Made by a program: the position numbers and the translations under genes. Source: CAMAXB01 sp964476565 (GTDB taxonomy: Bacteria > Verrucomicrobiota > Verrucomicrobiia > Opitutales > Opitutaceae). From it: a stretch of 64,000 bases of DNA. The notes beneath the pieces were generated by a model, which searched no databases, was not told where the DNA came from, and saw only the letters and a program-made list of their open reading frames with translations. This document shows positions 1 to 7,915 of this stretch, piece after piece; the first letter of the stretch is position 1, and the number at the start of each line of letters is the position of its first letter. Location: assembly GCA_964476565.1 (NCBI GenBank), contig CAYZBG010000017.1:5591-69590 (forward strand), given 5' to 3'.

Positions 1-1001
1 AACTTGCCCGAGCAGACGCGCACGAAGGCGATGCGGTCGCGGTGGCGCGGATCCATGTTGGCCTGGATCTTGAAGACGAAGCCGGAGAACTTCGGATGAT
101 CGATCGGCACCTCGCGCGCCTCGGTCGGAGCGGGGGCGCCCGGAACGGTGAGGGAGGTCGACCGGCGCGGGGTGGGCGGGATCGAATTTTGCAGAAAGCC
201 CTCGAGCAGGAGCTGGACGCCGAAATTGTTCACCGCGGACCCGAAGAAGACCGGCGTCTGCCTGCCGGCCTGCACGGCGGCGAGATCGAAGGGGGCGCTG
301 GCGCCGTCGAGCATCTCGATCTGCTCGGAGACCTCGTTGTAGGTGTAGTCGTCGAGTTTTGACCGGACGGTGGCGTCGGAGAGACCGGTGACGTGCACGG
401 GCGCGCGGTAGGCGCCGTGCGGCGTGCGTTCAAAGAGGTGAACCTCCTTGGAACGGCGGTCGTAGACGCCGCGGAAGGACGGTCCGTTGCCGAGCGGCCA
501 GGTGAGCGGGCAGGGGGCGAGGCCGAGCACGCTCTCGAGCTCGTCGATCAGCGCGAGCGGGTTGAGCGTCGGCCGGTCGCACTTGTTCATGAAGGTGAAG
601 ATCGGCACGCCGCGACGGCGGCAGACCTCGAACAGCTTGCGCGTCTGCGGTTCGATGCCCTTGGCGGCGTCGATCACCATCAGGGCGGCGTCGACCGCGG
701 TGAGCACGCGATAGGTGTCTTCGGAGAAATCCTTGTGGCCGGGGGTGTCGAGCAGGTTGACCGCGTAGCCCGCGTAGTCGAACTGCAGCACGGTCGAGCT
801 GACGGAGATACCGCGCTGCTTTTCGAGTTCCATCCAGTCCGACGTGGTGGCGCGCTGGCTCTTGCGGGCCGTGACGGTGCCGGCGAGGTGGATGGCGTTG
901 CCGTACAGGAGGAACTTCTCGGTGAGCGTGGTCTTGCCGGCGTCCGGGTGCGAGATGATCGCGAAGGTGCGGCGGCGGGCGATTTCCTGGGCGGGCGACA
1001 T
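1..1001 (-). CDS. prfC: Peptide chain release factor 3, N-terminal part
   Basis: RF3 is the GTPase that removes RF1/RF2 from the ribosome after peptide release. Only the first 333 residues are in the window; the gene runs off the left edge. The P-loop HPDAGKTT is near residues 18-25, followed by the switch-II box DTPGHKDF and the NKCD guanine-specificity box. The visible end, with KIQANMDPRHRDR, is the domain II signature that separates RF3 from EF-G and TypA. The ATG at 999-1001 opens straight into the conserved N-terminus. It is transcribed away from the DTW gene, leaving about 120 bp between the two starts. The frame is intact and the family assignment is secure. Confidence 0.95.
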   Translation of the reverse strand, partial: MSPAQEIARRRTFAIISHPDAGKTTLTEKFLLYGNAIHLAGTVTARKSQRATTSDWMELEKQRGISVSSTVLQFDYAGYAVNLLDTPGHKDFSEDTYRVLTAVDAALMVIDAAKGIEPQTRKLFEVCRRRGVPIFTFMNKCDRPTLNPLALIDELESVLGLAPCPLTWPLGNGPSFRGVYDRRSKEVHLFERTPHGAYRAPVHVTGLSDATVRSKLDDYTYNEVSEQIEMLDGASAPFDLAAVQAGRQTPVFFGSAVNNFGVQLLLEGFLQNSIPPTPRRSTSLTVPGAPAPTEAREVPIDHPKFSGFVFKIQANMDPRHRDRIAFVRVCSGK

Positions 1002-1121
1002 GGATAAACCCTCAGGGAACAGGCCGGACCGGACGAGGGGAAGGCTTTTTTGGGCGGCGTCCGCGGTCGGGGCGTTTCCCGGGTTGACGGTGGGCGCGGT
1101 GGCGCTCCCGATGGCGGCGCC

Positions 1122-1853
1122 ATGGCCCGCAGCGTCGTCCTGAACTCCTCCCCCCGCTGTGTCCGTTGCTATCAACCCCGCGCCTGGTGCCTGTGCGCCT
1201 GGCAGGAACCGGTGGGGCTGCCGTGGGCGGTCGATGTGCTCATGCACCAAGGGGAGATGGTCCGGCCGACCAGCACGGGGCATCTGATCCAGCGCCTGGT
1301 GCCGGGCTCCGGGCAGCACCTGTTTCGTCCCGCCGCGTCGGCGGACGCGGAGTCGGTGCGGCGGCCGGGTCACACCTTGTGGGTGCTGCATCCCTTTGGC
1401 GACGACCTGCCGGCCGAGGTGCCCGAACCCCTGCAGGTCGTGTTGGTGGACGGCACCTGGAAGCAGGCCTCGACGATGGTGCGCGCGATCAGCAGCTGGG
1501 GTCGGAAGGTGCGTTTGCCCATGACCGGCACGAGCCGCTACTGGCTGCGCAACCAACAGGGCGAAGGCCAGTTTTCCACCATCGAGGCGCTGATGTTCCT
1601 GCTCGAGGCCGCCGGGCGCAGCGACGAGGCCCGCCGCCTGCGGGTGGCCTTCGAGCTGCAGGTGTACGCCGGCCTCAGCGTGCGGGGGGACCGGCGGCGC
1701 CGGGACGCCTACCTCGAGACCTCCGCGGTACGCGCCGCGTTGACGGATCTGCTCGCCCGCCGGGACGCGCAGCTCAGGCCGGTGGCGGAGGCGGCGGACG
1801 CACCGGCACGGCCAGACCTACCAGTGCCAGACCCAGCAGGGCCGTCTGGGTGA
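1122..1853 (+). CDS. DTW-domain tRNA-uridine aminocarboxypropyltransferase
   Basis: A 243-residue member of the DTW family (TapT/YfiP/Tsr3-like), which transfers the 3-amino-3-carboxypropyl group of SAM to a tRNA uridine. The N-terminus has the paired cysteines CVRCYQPRAWCLC, typical of the bacterial Zn-binding part. The namesake motif appears as DGTWKQASTM, followed by the conserved LRNQQGEGQFSTIEA segment. I chose the ATG at 1122 over an upstream start at 1050 because the upstream residues are low-complexity Gly/Arg and the cysteine cluster follows directly. Its last 80 bases overlap the 3' end of the convergent MFS gene. The family is clear; the exact tRNA position is not shown by sequence. 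Confidence 0.88.
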   Translation: MARSVVLNSSPRCVRCYQPRAWCLCAWQEPVGLPWAVDVLMHQGEMVRPTSTGHLIQRLVPGSGQHLFRPAASADAESVRRPGHTLWVLHPFGDDLPAEVPEPLQVVLVDGTWKQASTMVRAISSWGRKVRLPMTGTSRYWLRNQQGEGQFSTIEALMFLLEAAGRSDEARRLRVAFELQVYAGLSVRGDRRRRDAYLETSAVRAALTDLLARRDAQLRPVAEAADAPARPDLPVPDPAGPSG

Positions 1854-2985
1854 GCGCGAGCGAGACGGTCGTATCCCACACCAGCGGGGCCAGCAGGGCG
1901 TTGGCGGCGGCGCCCAGCGTCTGGACGAAACTCTGGCACGACGCAGCGAGGCCGCGTTGTTCCGGGAAAAGGTCGAGGGCGCGCAGGGTCAGGACCGGGA
2001 AGGCCAGGGACATGCCGAGGGAGTAGACGAACAGCGGGGCGACGGACCACGGCAGGGAAGGCGGGCGGGCGAGGTGCAGGGTGAGGTTGGCCGCAGCGGC
2101 GACGCCCATCAGGCCGAAGGCCCAGGCAAGGGTGCGGCGCAGCGTCATCTTGCCGGCGGTGCGCCCCGACACATAGGAGCCGCCGGCAATGCCGAGCGTG
2201 GCGGGTCCGAAGAGCCAGAGGAAGCCCGTGGCCGGAACGCCGAGGTGTTCCATCAGGAAGACCGGTGCCGCCATCACGTAGATGAAGAAGCCGGAGAACA
2301 TCAGGGTGATGACGGCGCACACGAGCATGAACGGACCCGAGAGCAGCACGGTCGTGTAGGCTCGGAGCAAATACGCGGCGTGCAGCGGCTGGCGCCGCTC
2401 CGGCGGCAGTGTTTCCGGCAAGGCGCGCGGGCACCACGCCCAGGTGCCGGCGGAGAAGACGATGAGAAAACCGAAGACTGCGCGCCAGCCGAAGGCGTCC
2501 AGCACCCAGCCGCCGATGACCGGGGCAAGCGCAGGCGCGAGGGCGAACATGAGCGACACCTGGGCCATGGCCCGTTGGGCGACCGCACCGTCGTAGAGGT
2601 CGCGGATCAGGGCCCGGCCCACCACCATGCCGGCGCCCGCGGTCATGCCTTGCAGGGCGCGGAAGACCAGCAGGGCTTCGAGGGAGCGCGCCACCGCGCA
2701 GGCGACCGAAGCGGCCAGGAAGAGCGCCGTGCCCCAGAGGATGACCGACCGGCGGCCCCAGGCGTCGGACAACGCGCCATGCCACAGGCTCATCAGGGCA
2801 AACGGCACCATGTAGGCGGTGAGCGTCTGCTGCACCGACAAGGCGGAGACCCCGAGGTCAGCGCCGATGGCGGCGAGGGCGGGGAGGTAGGCGTCGACGG
2901 CGAACGGTCCGACGGCCGAAAGGGTGGCGAGCAACGCCACGAGGCCGCGCGGGGCGCGAACGGAGGTGTCGGAGGAAGGCGGCAT
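1774..2985 (-). CDS. MFS drug-efflux transporter, Bcr/CflA-like
   Basis: A 403-residue major facilitator protein with about 12 hydrophobic segments. The loop 2-3 motif A is GALSDAWGRRSV, and the segment RALQGMTAGAGMVVGRALIRDLYDG is typical of the Bcr/CflA (DHA1) drug-resistance branch. It probably exports small toxic compounds by proton antiport; the substrate is unknown. The ATG at 2983-2985 was preferred to a longer frame because the upstream residues are Arg/Pro-rich and not membrane-like. The C-terminus is an odd run of six prolines that lies antisense to the end of the DTW gene. It begins 11 bp after the end of the next upstream minus-strand gene, so the two probably form one transcript. 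Confidence 0.88.
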   Translation of the reverse strand: MPPSSDTSVRAPRGLVALLATLSAVGPFAVDAYLPALAAIGADLGVSALSVQQTLTAYMVPFALMSLWHGALSDAWGRRSVILWGTALFLAASVACAVARSLEALLVFRALQGMTAGAGMVVGRALIRDLYDGAVAQRAMAQVSLMFALAPALAPVIGGWVLDAFGWRAVFGFLIVFSAGTWAWCPRALPETLPPERRQPLHAAYLLRAYTTVLLSGPFMLVCAVITLMFSGFFIYVMAAPVFLMEHLGVPATGFLWLFGPATLGIAGGSYVSGRTAGKMTLRRTLAWAFGLMGVAAAANLTLHLARPPSLPWSVAPLFVYSLGMSLAFPVLTLRALDLFPEQRGLAASCQSFVQTLGAAANALLAPLVWDTTVSLALTQTALLGLALVGLAVPVRPPPPPPA

Positions 2986-2996
2986 GCGGCAGGGGT

Positions 2997-3689
2997 TCAG
3001 GCCGGGGATCGGTCTGAGCGTTCTGCCGGCGAGGCGAGCGCGAGGTAGCCGAGGCAGGCCCACAGGGTCGCGGCCCCCAGCCATTGCCAGAAGGCGAAGC
3101 TCAAGGTGACGGGAATGCCGAAGTCACGCCAGCGGCGGTCGACCCAGCCGATATCGCGCTGGTCGAAATAGAGAAACGCGAGGCTCACGCCGATCGCGAC
3201 CAGCGGCACGGCGAGGGCGACGGCGGGCCAGAAGGCCTGCGGATGAAGACGAAGGCGTTCCCGAAACAAGGCGAAGAGCCCGCCGTAGAGGCTCAGGAAG
3301 GTCAGCACGGCGAGCACCTCGTGGGCCTTGGGCAGGTGCGAGGAGGCGTGGAAGATGAGCAGGCGTTCGAGGCCGACCAAGATGCCGCCGAGAAGGCCGA
3401 TTCGCAGGGCAAGGTGCCCGCGTCCGGGCGTCACGCCCCGGGTCAGAACCTCGTGGCGGACCCGTTGCGCGGCCGGCCAGAGCAGGCCGAGGGCAAGCGC
3501 GAGCGCGCCGGCAAACCAGGCTCCGCCCTCGGGGTTGTGTTTCGCGGAGGCGAGGGCGGACATGACGGTGTAGGCCCAGTCGAAGCCGCCGGGAAAACGC
3601 GCCGCCGCCAGCCCGACGCCAGCGGTGAGCAGGCTGGTGGCAAGCAGGTAGCTCCACAGCACAAACGAACGGGACGGAGATGTCGGCAC
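2997..3689 (-). CDS. Conserved multi-pass membrane protein
   Basis: About 230 residues with six or seven predicted membrane spans and no soluble domain. Conserved-looking polar residues within the membrane part include the His-rich stretch IFHASSHLPKAHE. I do not recognise the family; it resembles DUF998-type proteins in size and layout only. The frame opens with GTG at 3689; a second GTG ten codons in is equally possible and neither has a Shine-Dalgarno motif. It lies 11 bp upstream of the MFS gene and is divergent from satD across a 192-bp AT-rich gap that carries three palindromes, so it may share that control. Confidence 0.7.
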   Translation of the reverse strand: MPTSPSRSFVLWSYLLATSLLTAGVGLAAARFPGGFDWAYTVMSALASAKHNPEGGAWFAGALALALGLLWPAAQRVRHEVLTRGVTPGRGHLALRIGLLGGILVGLERLLIFHASSHLPKAHEVLAVLTFLSLYGGLFALFRERLRLHPQAFWPAVALAVPLVAIGVSLAFLYFDQRDIGWVDRRWRDFGIPVTLSFAFWQWLGAATLWACLGYLALASPAERSDRSPA

Positions 3690-3791
3690 GGCAGGAGGAC
3701 GGAGGCGAGGGGAAGGGCGGACGCCTCCGGGGACAAGTCGTTTTCCGGTCGGTCCCCCGGCTGGCGTACGGAAACGGCGGAGGCACAGCGA

Positions 3792-3866
3792 TTAACCGGA
3801 AAGGTTTAATCGGGCATTAATAAACCATTTAGGTTTAAAAATAAGAATTGAAACCATTTTGGTTTA
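3792..3866. promoter_or_regulatory. Three evenly spaced TAAACC-N5-GGTTTA palindromes upstream of satD
   Basis: Three 17-bp inverted repeats lie at 3792-3808, 3821-3837 and 3850-3866. The middle copy is perfect (TAAACC, ATTTA, GGTTTA). The first has TTAACC and the third GAAACC as left arm; the right arm GGTTTA is invariant. Start-to-start spacing is exactly 29 bp both times. The tract is markedly AT-rich against GC-rich surroundings and the last site ends 15 bp before the satD ATG. Such an array is what a dimeric helix-turn-helix protein binds cooperatively; SatD itself carries an HTH and is the obvious candidate. It could also act on the divergent membrane gene. Confidence 0.8.
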
Positions 3867-3881
3867 GGTCAGGCTCGGCCC

Positions 3882-4514
3882 ATGCGATACCTGGTGGTGA
3901 TCGGCGATGTGGTCGGTTCGAAGCGCCTGAAGGCGCGGGCGGCGCTGCAGCGCGCGCTCGCGGCGGAGCTGGCGGCGGTGTCGGCGGGCAACGGGGCGCT
4001 GGCCTCGCCGTACACGCTCACGCTGGGGGATGAGTTTCAGGCGGTGTACCGCCGGGCCGGGGGACTGTTTGCCGACCTGGTGCGGATCCGCGCCGCCGGC
4101 CTGCCGGCGGAGATCCGGCTGTCGGTGGCGGTAGGTCGGATTGTGACGGCGATCAACCCGCAGCAGGCGCTGGGCATGGACGGACCGGCCTTCCACGTCG
4201 CGCGGGAGCAGGTCGAGCGGCTCAAGCGCGAGGGAGGCCGGTTTGCGCTGGCCGGCGACCTGCCAGGCGATGCGGTGGCGCGGGAGGCGGCGGTGGAACT
4301 GCTCTCCGCCTGGACCGAAGGGTGGAAACCGAACCGCTGGCAGATCCTACTCGGCCGGCTGCAAGGCCGGTCCGTGGCGGACCTCGCGGCCGCGCTCGGC
4401 ATCTCGGAACCAGCGGTCTACAAGAATCTGCACGCCGGGCGCCTGGAGACGTGGGTGACCTTGCTGCGCCAGTATGAAGCGGTGCTCGACGGCGCCTTGT
4501 CCGGCCGGAGTTAG
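3882..4514 (+). CDS. SatD family protein with C-terminal helix-turn-helix
   Basis: A 210-residue protein of the SatD family, named from the Streptococcus mutans acid-tolerance locus; the biochemical role is unknown. The N-terminal part has GDVVGSK at residues 8-14, TLGDEFQ at 47-53 and GMDGPAFHVAR at 98-108, all family hallmarks. GDEF in a hairpin position recalls nucleotide cyclase/polymerase palms, but this is my reading only. Residues 163-190 (RSVADLAAALGISEPAVYK) form a clear helix-turn-helix. The ATG at 3882 lies 15 bp after the last upstream palindrome, so autoregulation is likely. The next gene, 50 bp downstream, encodes a membrane protein of the type often paired with SatD. Confidence 0.85.
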   Translation: MRYLVVIGDVVGSKRLKARAALQRALAAELAAVSAGNGALASPYTLTLGDEFQAVYRRAGGLFADLVRIRAAGLPAEIRLSVAVGRIVTAINPQQALGMDGPAFHVAREQVERLKREGGRFALAGDLPGDAVAREAAVELLSAWTEGWKPNRWQILLGRLQGRSVADLAAALGISEPAVYKNLHAGRLETWVTLLRQYEAVLDGALSGRS

Positions 4515-4564
4515 GGCGCGTCTGGGCCCTTGAAATTGCCCGGCCTCTCCCAAGGCTTTTCCGC

Positions 4565-5275
4565 ATGTGGCTTTCCGCCTTTCCCTTCGTCCTCTCGGCC
4601 GTGCTGCTCGTCCGGGTGCTCGTCCTGCCGGAGGCGCGACCGGCCTCGTGGTGGGCGGCGGCGGTCCTGGGGGCGGCCCAGGGGGCCCTGTGTCTCGTCT
4701 TCTCCGACGGGAGCTGGTCATGGGCGGTCATTGCCTTGGGCCAGCTCGTGATGCCGCCGCTGGTGCTCGGGGTGTATGAGGCGGCGCCGGCGCGGCAGGC
4801 CGAGGCATCCGGCCTGCGCTTGCTGCTCCTCCTGCTGTTCGTTGCTCCGGCGCTGGTGTGGTGCGGCGTCTCGCCGCCGCCGGCGTGGCTCGAAGCCCTG
4901 TTCACCGTCATCCCGGCGCCGGCCTTTGTGTGGGCGGCCGGGGCCTTGTTGTGCGTGAAGGAAGGAAACTTTTTTGTGCGCTGGTTCTTCCAGCGATTGA
5001 AGTCGAGCGCGACCCAGGCCGAGCGGTCGGATCGCGAAGGCACGGGCAACGGCCGCGTGATCGGGGCGCTGGAACGGCTGCTGATCTATGTGTTCCTCGT
5101 CACCGGCCAGTCGCTCGCCGTGTCGGTCATCGTGGCGGTGAAGGCGCTGGCGCGGTTCAAGCGCATGGAGGAGGATCAGGCCTTCGCGGAGTACGTGATC
5201 ATCGGCACTTTCCTGTCCATTCTCCTCGCCCTGCTCGCCTGCGGCTGGACGGTGTGGGCGCTGACCGGACGCTGA
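4565..5275 (+). CDS. SatD-linked membrane protein
   Basis: A 236-residue membrane protein with about six or seven hydrophobic segments. The C-terminal third (GRVIGALERLLIY, then RFKRMEEDQAFAEYVIIGT) closely resembles the C-terminal membrane module of DUF3307-type proteins that accompany SatD in other phyla. The usual DUF3307 N-terminus is not evident here, so this is a shortened or variant partner. It follows satD by 50 bp on the same strand and presumably shares its promoter and operator array. Its stop codon abuts the stop of the convergent nucleoside transporter gene without an intervening base. Function unknown; a membrane-associated sensor or effector for SatD is an inference. Confidence 0.72.
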   Translation: MWLSAFPFVLSAVLLVRVLVLPEARPASWWAAAVLGAAQGALCLVFSDGSWSWAVIALGQLVMPPLVLGVYEAAPARQAEASGLRLLLLLLFVAPALVWCGVSPPPAWLEALFTVIPAPAFVWAAGALLCVKEGNFFVRWFFQRLKSSATQAERSDREGTGNGRVIGALERLLIYVFLVTGQSLAVSVIVAVKALARFKRMEEDQAFAEYVIIGTFLSILLALLACGWTVWALTGR

Positions 5276-6601
5276 TCAGGTCAGCATCGCGGCCACGCAG
5301 GCGGTGAGGAAGCACGCGAGGCTGCCGCCGAGCAGGGCACGCCAGCCGAGCCGGGCGAGTTCGCTGCGCTTTTCGGGGGCGAGGGAGCCGATGCCGCCAA
5401 TCTGGATGCCGATCGAGACAATATTCGAGAAACCGCACAGGGCGTAGGTCAGGATCATGCGCGTACGGTCGTCGGTCAGCACGCCGGTCGTCTGCATGCG
5501 GTTCATGGTGAAGTAGGCGTAGAATTCGTTGAGCACCGTCTTTTCGCCGAGCAACTGGCCGGCCGTGATGAGGTGGCCGCTGTCCACGCCCATGAGCCAG
5601 GCCAGGGGGGCGCCGAGCATGCCGAAGAAGAACTGGAGCGAGAGCGTCTCGTACCGCCCGCCGGTCGCGTCGGCGACCCAGGCGTTGAGCCCGGTCCAGC
5701 TGCCGAGCCACTGCGCCAGCGTCCAGTTCACAAGGGCGACCAGGGCGGTGAAAACGATGAGCATGCCGCCGACGTTGACGGCGAGCTTGATGCCATCGGT
5801 GGTGCCGAGGCAGATGGCGTCGAGCAGGTTGGCGCCGGGCTTTTCGACGTTGAGGGCGAGAGAGTTGTCCACCGGCTCCTCCTGCGGCAGGAGGATCTTC
5901 GCCACGATGAGGGCGGCCGGGGCGGACAGCACGGACGCGGTCAACAGGTGCGTGGCCCAGCGGACGCGTTCGGCGGGATCGTCGCCGCCGAGGAGCACGA
6001 TGTACACGGCCATCACGCCGCCCGCGATCGTGGCCATGCCGCCGACCATGATCGCGAGCAGTTCCGAGCGGGTCATGCGGCTGAGGTAGGGCTTGATCAG
6101 CAGCGGGGCCTCGGTCTGGCCCACGAAGATGTTGGCCGATGCGCTGAGCGTCTCGGCGCCGGAGAGGCGCAGGGTCTTCGACATGAACCAGGCGAACGCA
6201 TAGACGACCACCTGCAGGATACCGAGCCGGTAGAGCAGGGAGGTGAAGGCCGCGAAGAAGATGATCGTGGGCAGGACCGAGATGACGAAGATCGGGCCGC
6301 CTTGGGTGAACGGAAGCCCCTCCACGTTGCCGCCCGCGATGGTGTTGAGCCAGCCGAAGACGAGGGACGTGCCTTCGTTGGTGAAGCTCAGCAACGTGAC
6401 GAAAAAGGCCCCGGCCGCCTCAAAAATGTAACGCACCGGCGGGGCGTAGAGCACGACCCATCCGATCGCGATCTGCAGCACCATCCCGATGCCCACCACC
6501 TTCCACGGAATCCGGCGACGATTGGTGCTGAACAAGGCGGCGATCGCGAGGAAGGCGGCAATGCCCAGCAGGCCGCGCCACAGGTGGGTGAAGGTCTCCA
6601 T
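5276..6601 (-). CDS. Concentrative nucleoside transporter, NupC/CNT family
   Basis: A 441-residue inner-membrane symporter of the CNT family, which imports nucleosides with protons or sodium. The signature GQTEAPLLIKPYL lies near the middle, and the C-terminal family region ends in LCGFSNIVSIGIQIGG, where the conserved Asn/Ser of the substrate site sit. Length and hydrophobic pattern match full-length family members. The ATG at 6599-6601 starts METFTHLWRG just before the first membrane segment. It stands alone on the minus strand, convergent with the satD pair and divergent from the small membrane ORF and carbonic anhydrase gene. Confidence 0.93.
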   Translation of the reverse strand: METFTHLWRGLLGIAAFLAIAALFSTNRRRIPWKVVGIGMVLQIAIGWVVLYAPPVRYIFEAAGAFFVTLLSFTNEGTSLVFGWLNTIAGGNVEGLPFTQGGPIFVISVLPTIIFFAAFTSLLYRLGILQVVVYAFAWFMSKTLRLSGAETLSASANIFVGQTEAPLLIKPYLSRMTRSELLAIMVGGMATIAGGVMAVYIVLLGGDDPAERVRWATHLLTASVLSAPAALIVAKILLPQEEPVDNSLALNVEKPGANLLDAICLGTTDGIKLAVNVGGMLIVFTALVALVNWTLAQWLGSWTGLNAWVADATGGRYETLSLQFFFGMLGAPLAWLMGVDSGHLITAGQLLGEKTVLNEFYAYFTMNRMQTTGVLTDDRTRMILTYALCGFSNIVSIGIQIGGIGSLAPEKRSELARLGWRALLGGSLACFLTACVAAMLT

Positions 6602-6682
6602 GCAGGAAAGCCCCAGCAGCTTGGATGCAAATTACCGCTCCGCGAGAAACTTCTTGGCGCTTTGGGCGTCTACGGGGCGAAC

Positions 6683-6841
6683 GTGACTATCGCCTCTCTT
6701 TATCATCTGGCCGTGGCCGCAGGCATTCTGGGCGGAGTGCTCCTGTTCTCCGTCGCCCTGGGAGTCGGCTGGGCCGTGTGGTTTGGCGGCGATGCCCGCG
6801 GGCGTCGTCCAGACAAACACGAACCGTCGCGTCGCGCATAA
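6683..6841 (+). CDS. Possible 52-residue single-pass membrane peptide
   Basis: A short frame opening with GTG at 6683 encodes one strong hydrophobic helix (about residues 7-32, rich in Ala, Val, Leu and Gly) followed by a polar Arg/Lys-rich tail, an arrangement suggesting an Nin-Cout or Nout-Cin small membrane protein. A weak purine run (GGGGCGA) precedes the start. It ends 38 bp before the carbonic anhydrase start on the same strand. No family is recognised. GC-rich DNA easily produces accidental hydrophobic frames, so this call is tentative. Confidence 0.4.
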   Translation: MTIASLYHLAVAAGILGGVLLFSVALGVGWAVWFGGDARGRRPDKHEPSRRA

Positions 6842-6878
6842 GGCTTGGCCCGCCGGGAGGCGGGGCCAGACTGCGGCG

Positions 6879-7400
6879 ATGGACGTGCATGCTCGCCTCG
6901 AACGTCACTTAAAGAAGACGCCGGACACGGCGGCGGCGTTGTTTGTGGCAGCCAATGCCACGGTGGTCGGAGACGTGACGTTGAAGCCCCGGAGCAGCGT
7001 GTTCTACGGGGCCGTGCTGCGCGGCGACATCGCCCGGATCGTTGTCGGCGAAGGCACGAACATCCAGGACAACGCCGTCGTCCATCTCGCCGACGATCTC
7101 GATGCGGTGATCGGCGACTGGTGCACGGTGGGTCATGGCGCGATCGTCCACGCCTGCACGATCGGTCACGAATGCCTGATCGGCATGCATGCGACGATCC
7201 TGGACGGGGCGCAGATCGGCGACCGCTGCCTGATCGCGGCCGGTGCGGTGGTCACGCCGCGTCAGACGATTCCATCCGGCTCGATGGTCGCCGGGGTGCC
7301 GGCCAAGGTGATCCGGCCGCTGACGACGCACGAGCAGGCCGGGCTGCGCGGCTGGGCCGAGAAATACCTCGCCGTGGCCGCAGCGCACGCGGCGCGCTGA
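6879..7400 (+). CDS. Gamma-carbonic anhydrase / hexapeptide-repeat protein
   Basis: A 173-residue left-handed beta-helix protein of the gamma-carbonic anhydrase (Cam/YrdA/PaaY) family. Hexapeptide repeats run from about residue 20 to 145. The three zinc-binding histidines are visible: NAVVHLADD for the first, and HGAIVH, whose two histidines have the five-residue spacing of His117/His122 of Cam. It may therefore hydrate CO2, though many relatives show no activity. The ATG at 6879 was preferred to an upstream in-frame start because the family begins about 20 residues before the first repeat. It is convergent with the anti-sigma factor gene. Confidence 0.9.
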   Translation: MDVHARLERHLKKTPDTAAALFVAANATVVGDVTLKPRSSVFYGAVLRGDIARIVVGEGTNIQDNAVVHLADDLDAVIGDWCTVGHGAIVHACTIGHECLIGMHATILDGAQIGDRCLIAAGAVVTPRQTIPSGSMVAGVPAKVIRPLTTHEQAGLRGWAEKYLAVAAAHAAR

Positions 7401-7409
7401 GCATTCGGG

Positions 7410-7892
7410 TCAGAGGCCGGTGCCGTTGTCGGCGTCGGCCGTCCAGATGACCAGCCAGCCGCTCTCCGGATCCTCGTAGACGAGGGTGGAGGCGCCCGGC
7501 GTGCCCGGCTCGACGTACTGCACGCGGGCGAGGCCCGGGCCGGCGTCGGCGGGACGGCCCGCGAAGTAGGGCCGCGTGAGCAGGACGGCGACGGCGGCCG
7601 CGGCGGCAAGTGGAAGGCCGAACGACACCCAGCGCCACCCGGTCCGGGTTTTCCGGGATTCGGGCGGTCCGTGCAACGCGGTGCGCAGGTCGCGCCAGGC
7701 GGCCTGCGCATTGGGCACGGGACGGGCGGCGGTCTCGGCGGTCCAGGAGCGGAAGCCCTCGGCGAGGTCCGCCCGCAGTCGCCGGCACGACGCGCAGCCC
7801 TCGAGATGGGCGGCCAGCCGGGTCGCCTCGGGGGCGGGCAGGGAGCCCTCCCGTTCGGCGAGCAGCAGGGTTTCGGCGTCGTGGCAGTTCAT
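7410..7892 (-). CDS. Putative anti-sigma factor with zinc-finger domain
   Basis: A 160-residue protein with a cytoplasmic ZAS/zf-HC2 domain at residues 1-45; its ligand motif HLEGCASC matches H-x3-C-x2-C. A single membrane span (about 88-107, Ala/Val-rich) follows and then a periplasmic tail. This is the architecture of anti-sigma factors that hold ECF sigma factors at the membrane. The ATG at 7890-7892 starts MNCHDAETLLLAEREG; the longer frame upstream is Pro/Arg-rich noise. It is the last gene of the sigma-factor cassette, separated from the sigma gene by two exported proteins, an unusual order. Pairing with that sigma factor is inferred from location. Confidence 0.8.
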   Translation of the reverse strand: MNCHDAETLLLAEREGSLPAPEATRLAAHLEGCASCRRLRADLAEGFRSWTAETAARPVPNAQAAWRDLRTALHGPPESRKTRTGWRWVSFGLPLAAAAAVAVLLTRPYFAGRPADAGPGLARVQYVEPGTPGASTLVYEDPESGWLVIWTADADNGTGL

Positions 7893-7915
7893 GGCGGGCG
7901 GAGGCAGGGGGGGAC

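Noticed and set aside
3792..3866. Replication-origin iterons or a CRISPR array
   Set aside because: Only three short palindromes with 12-bp spacers, no DnaA boxes, no Rep or Cas gene; a transcriptional operator fits better.
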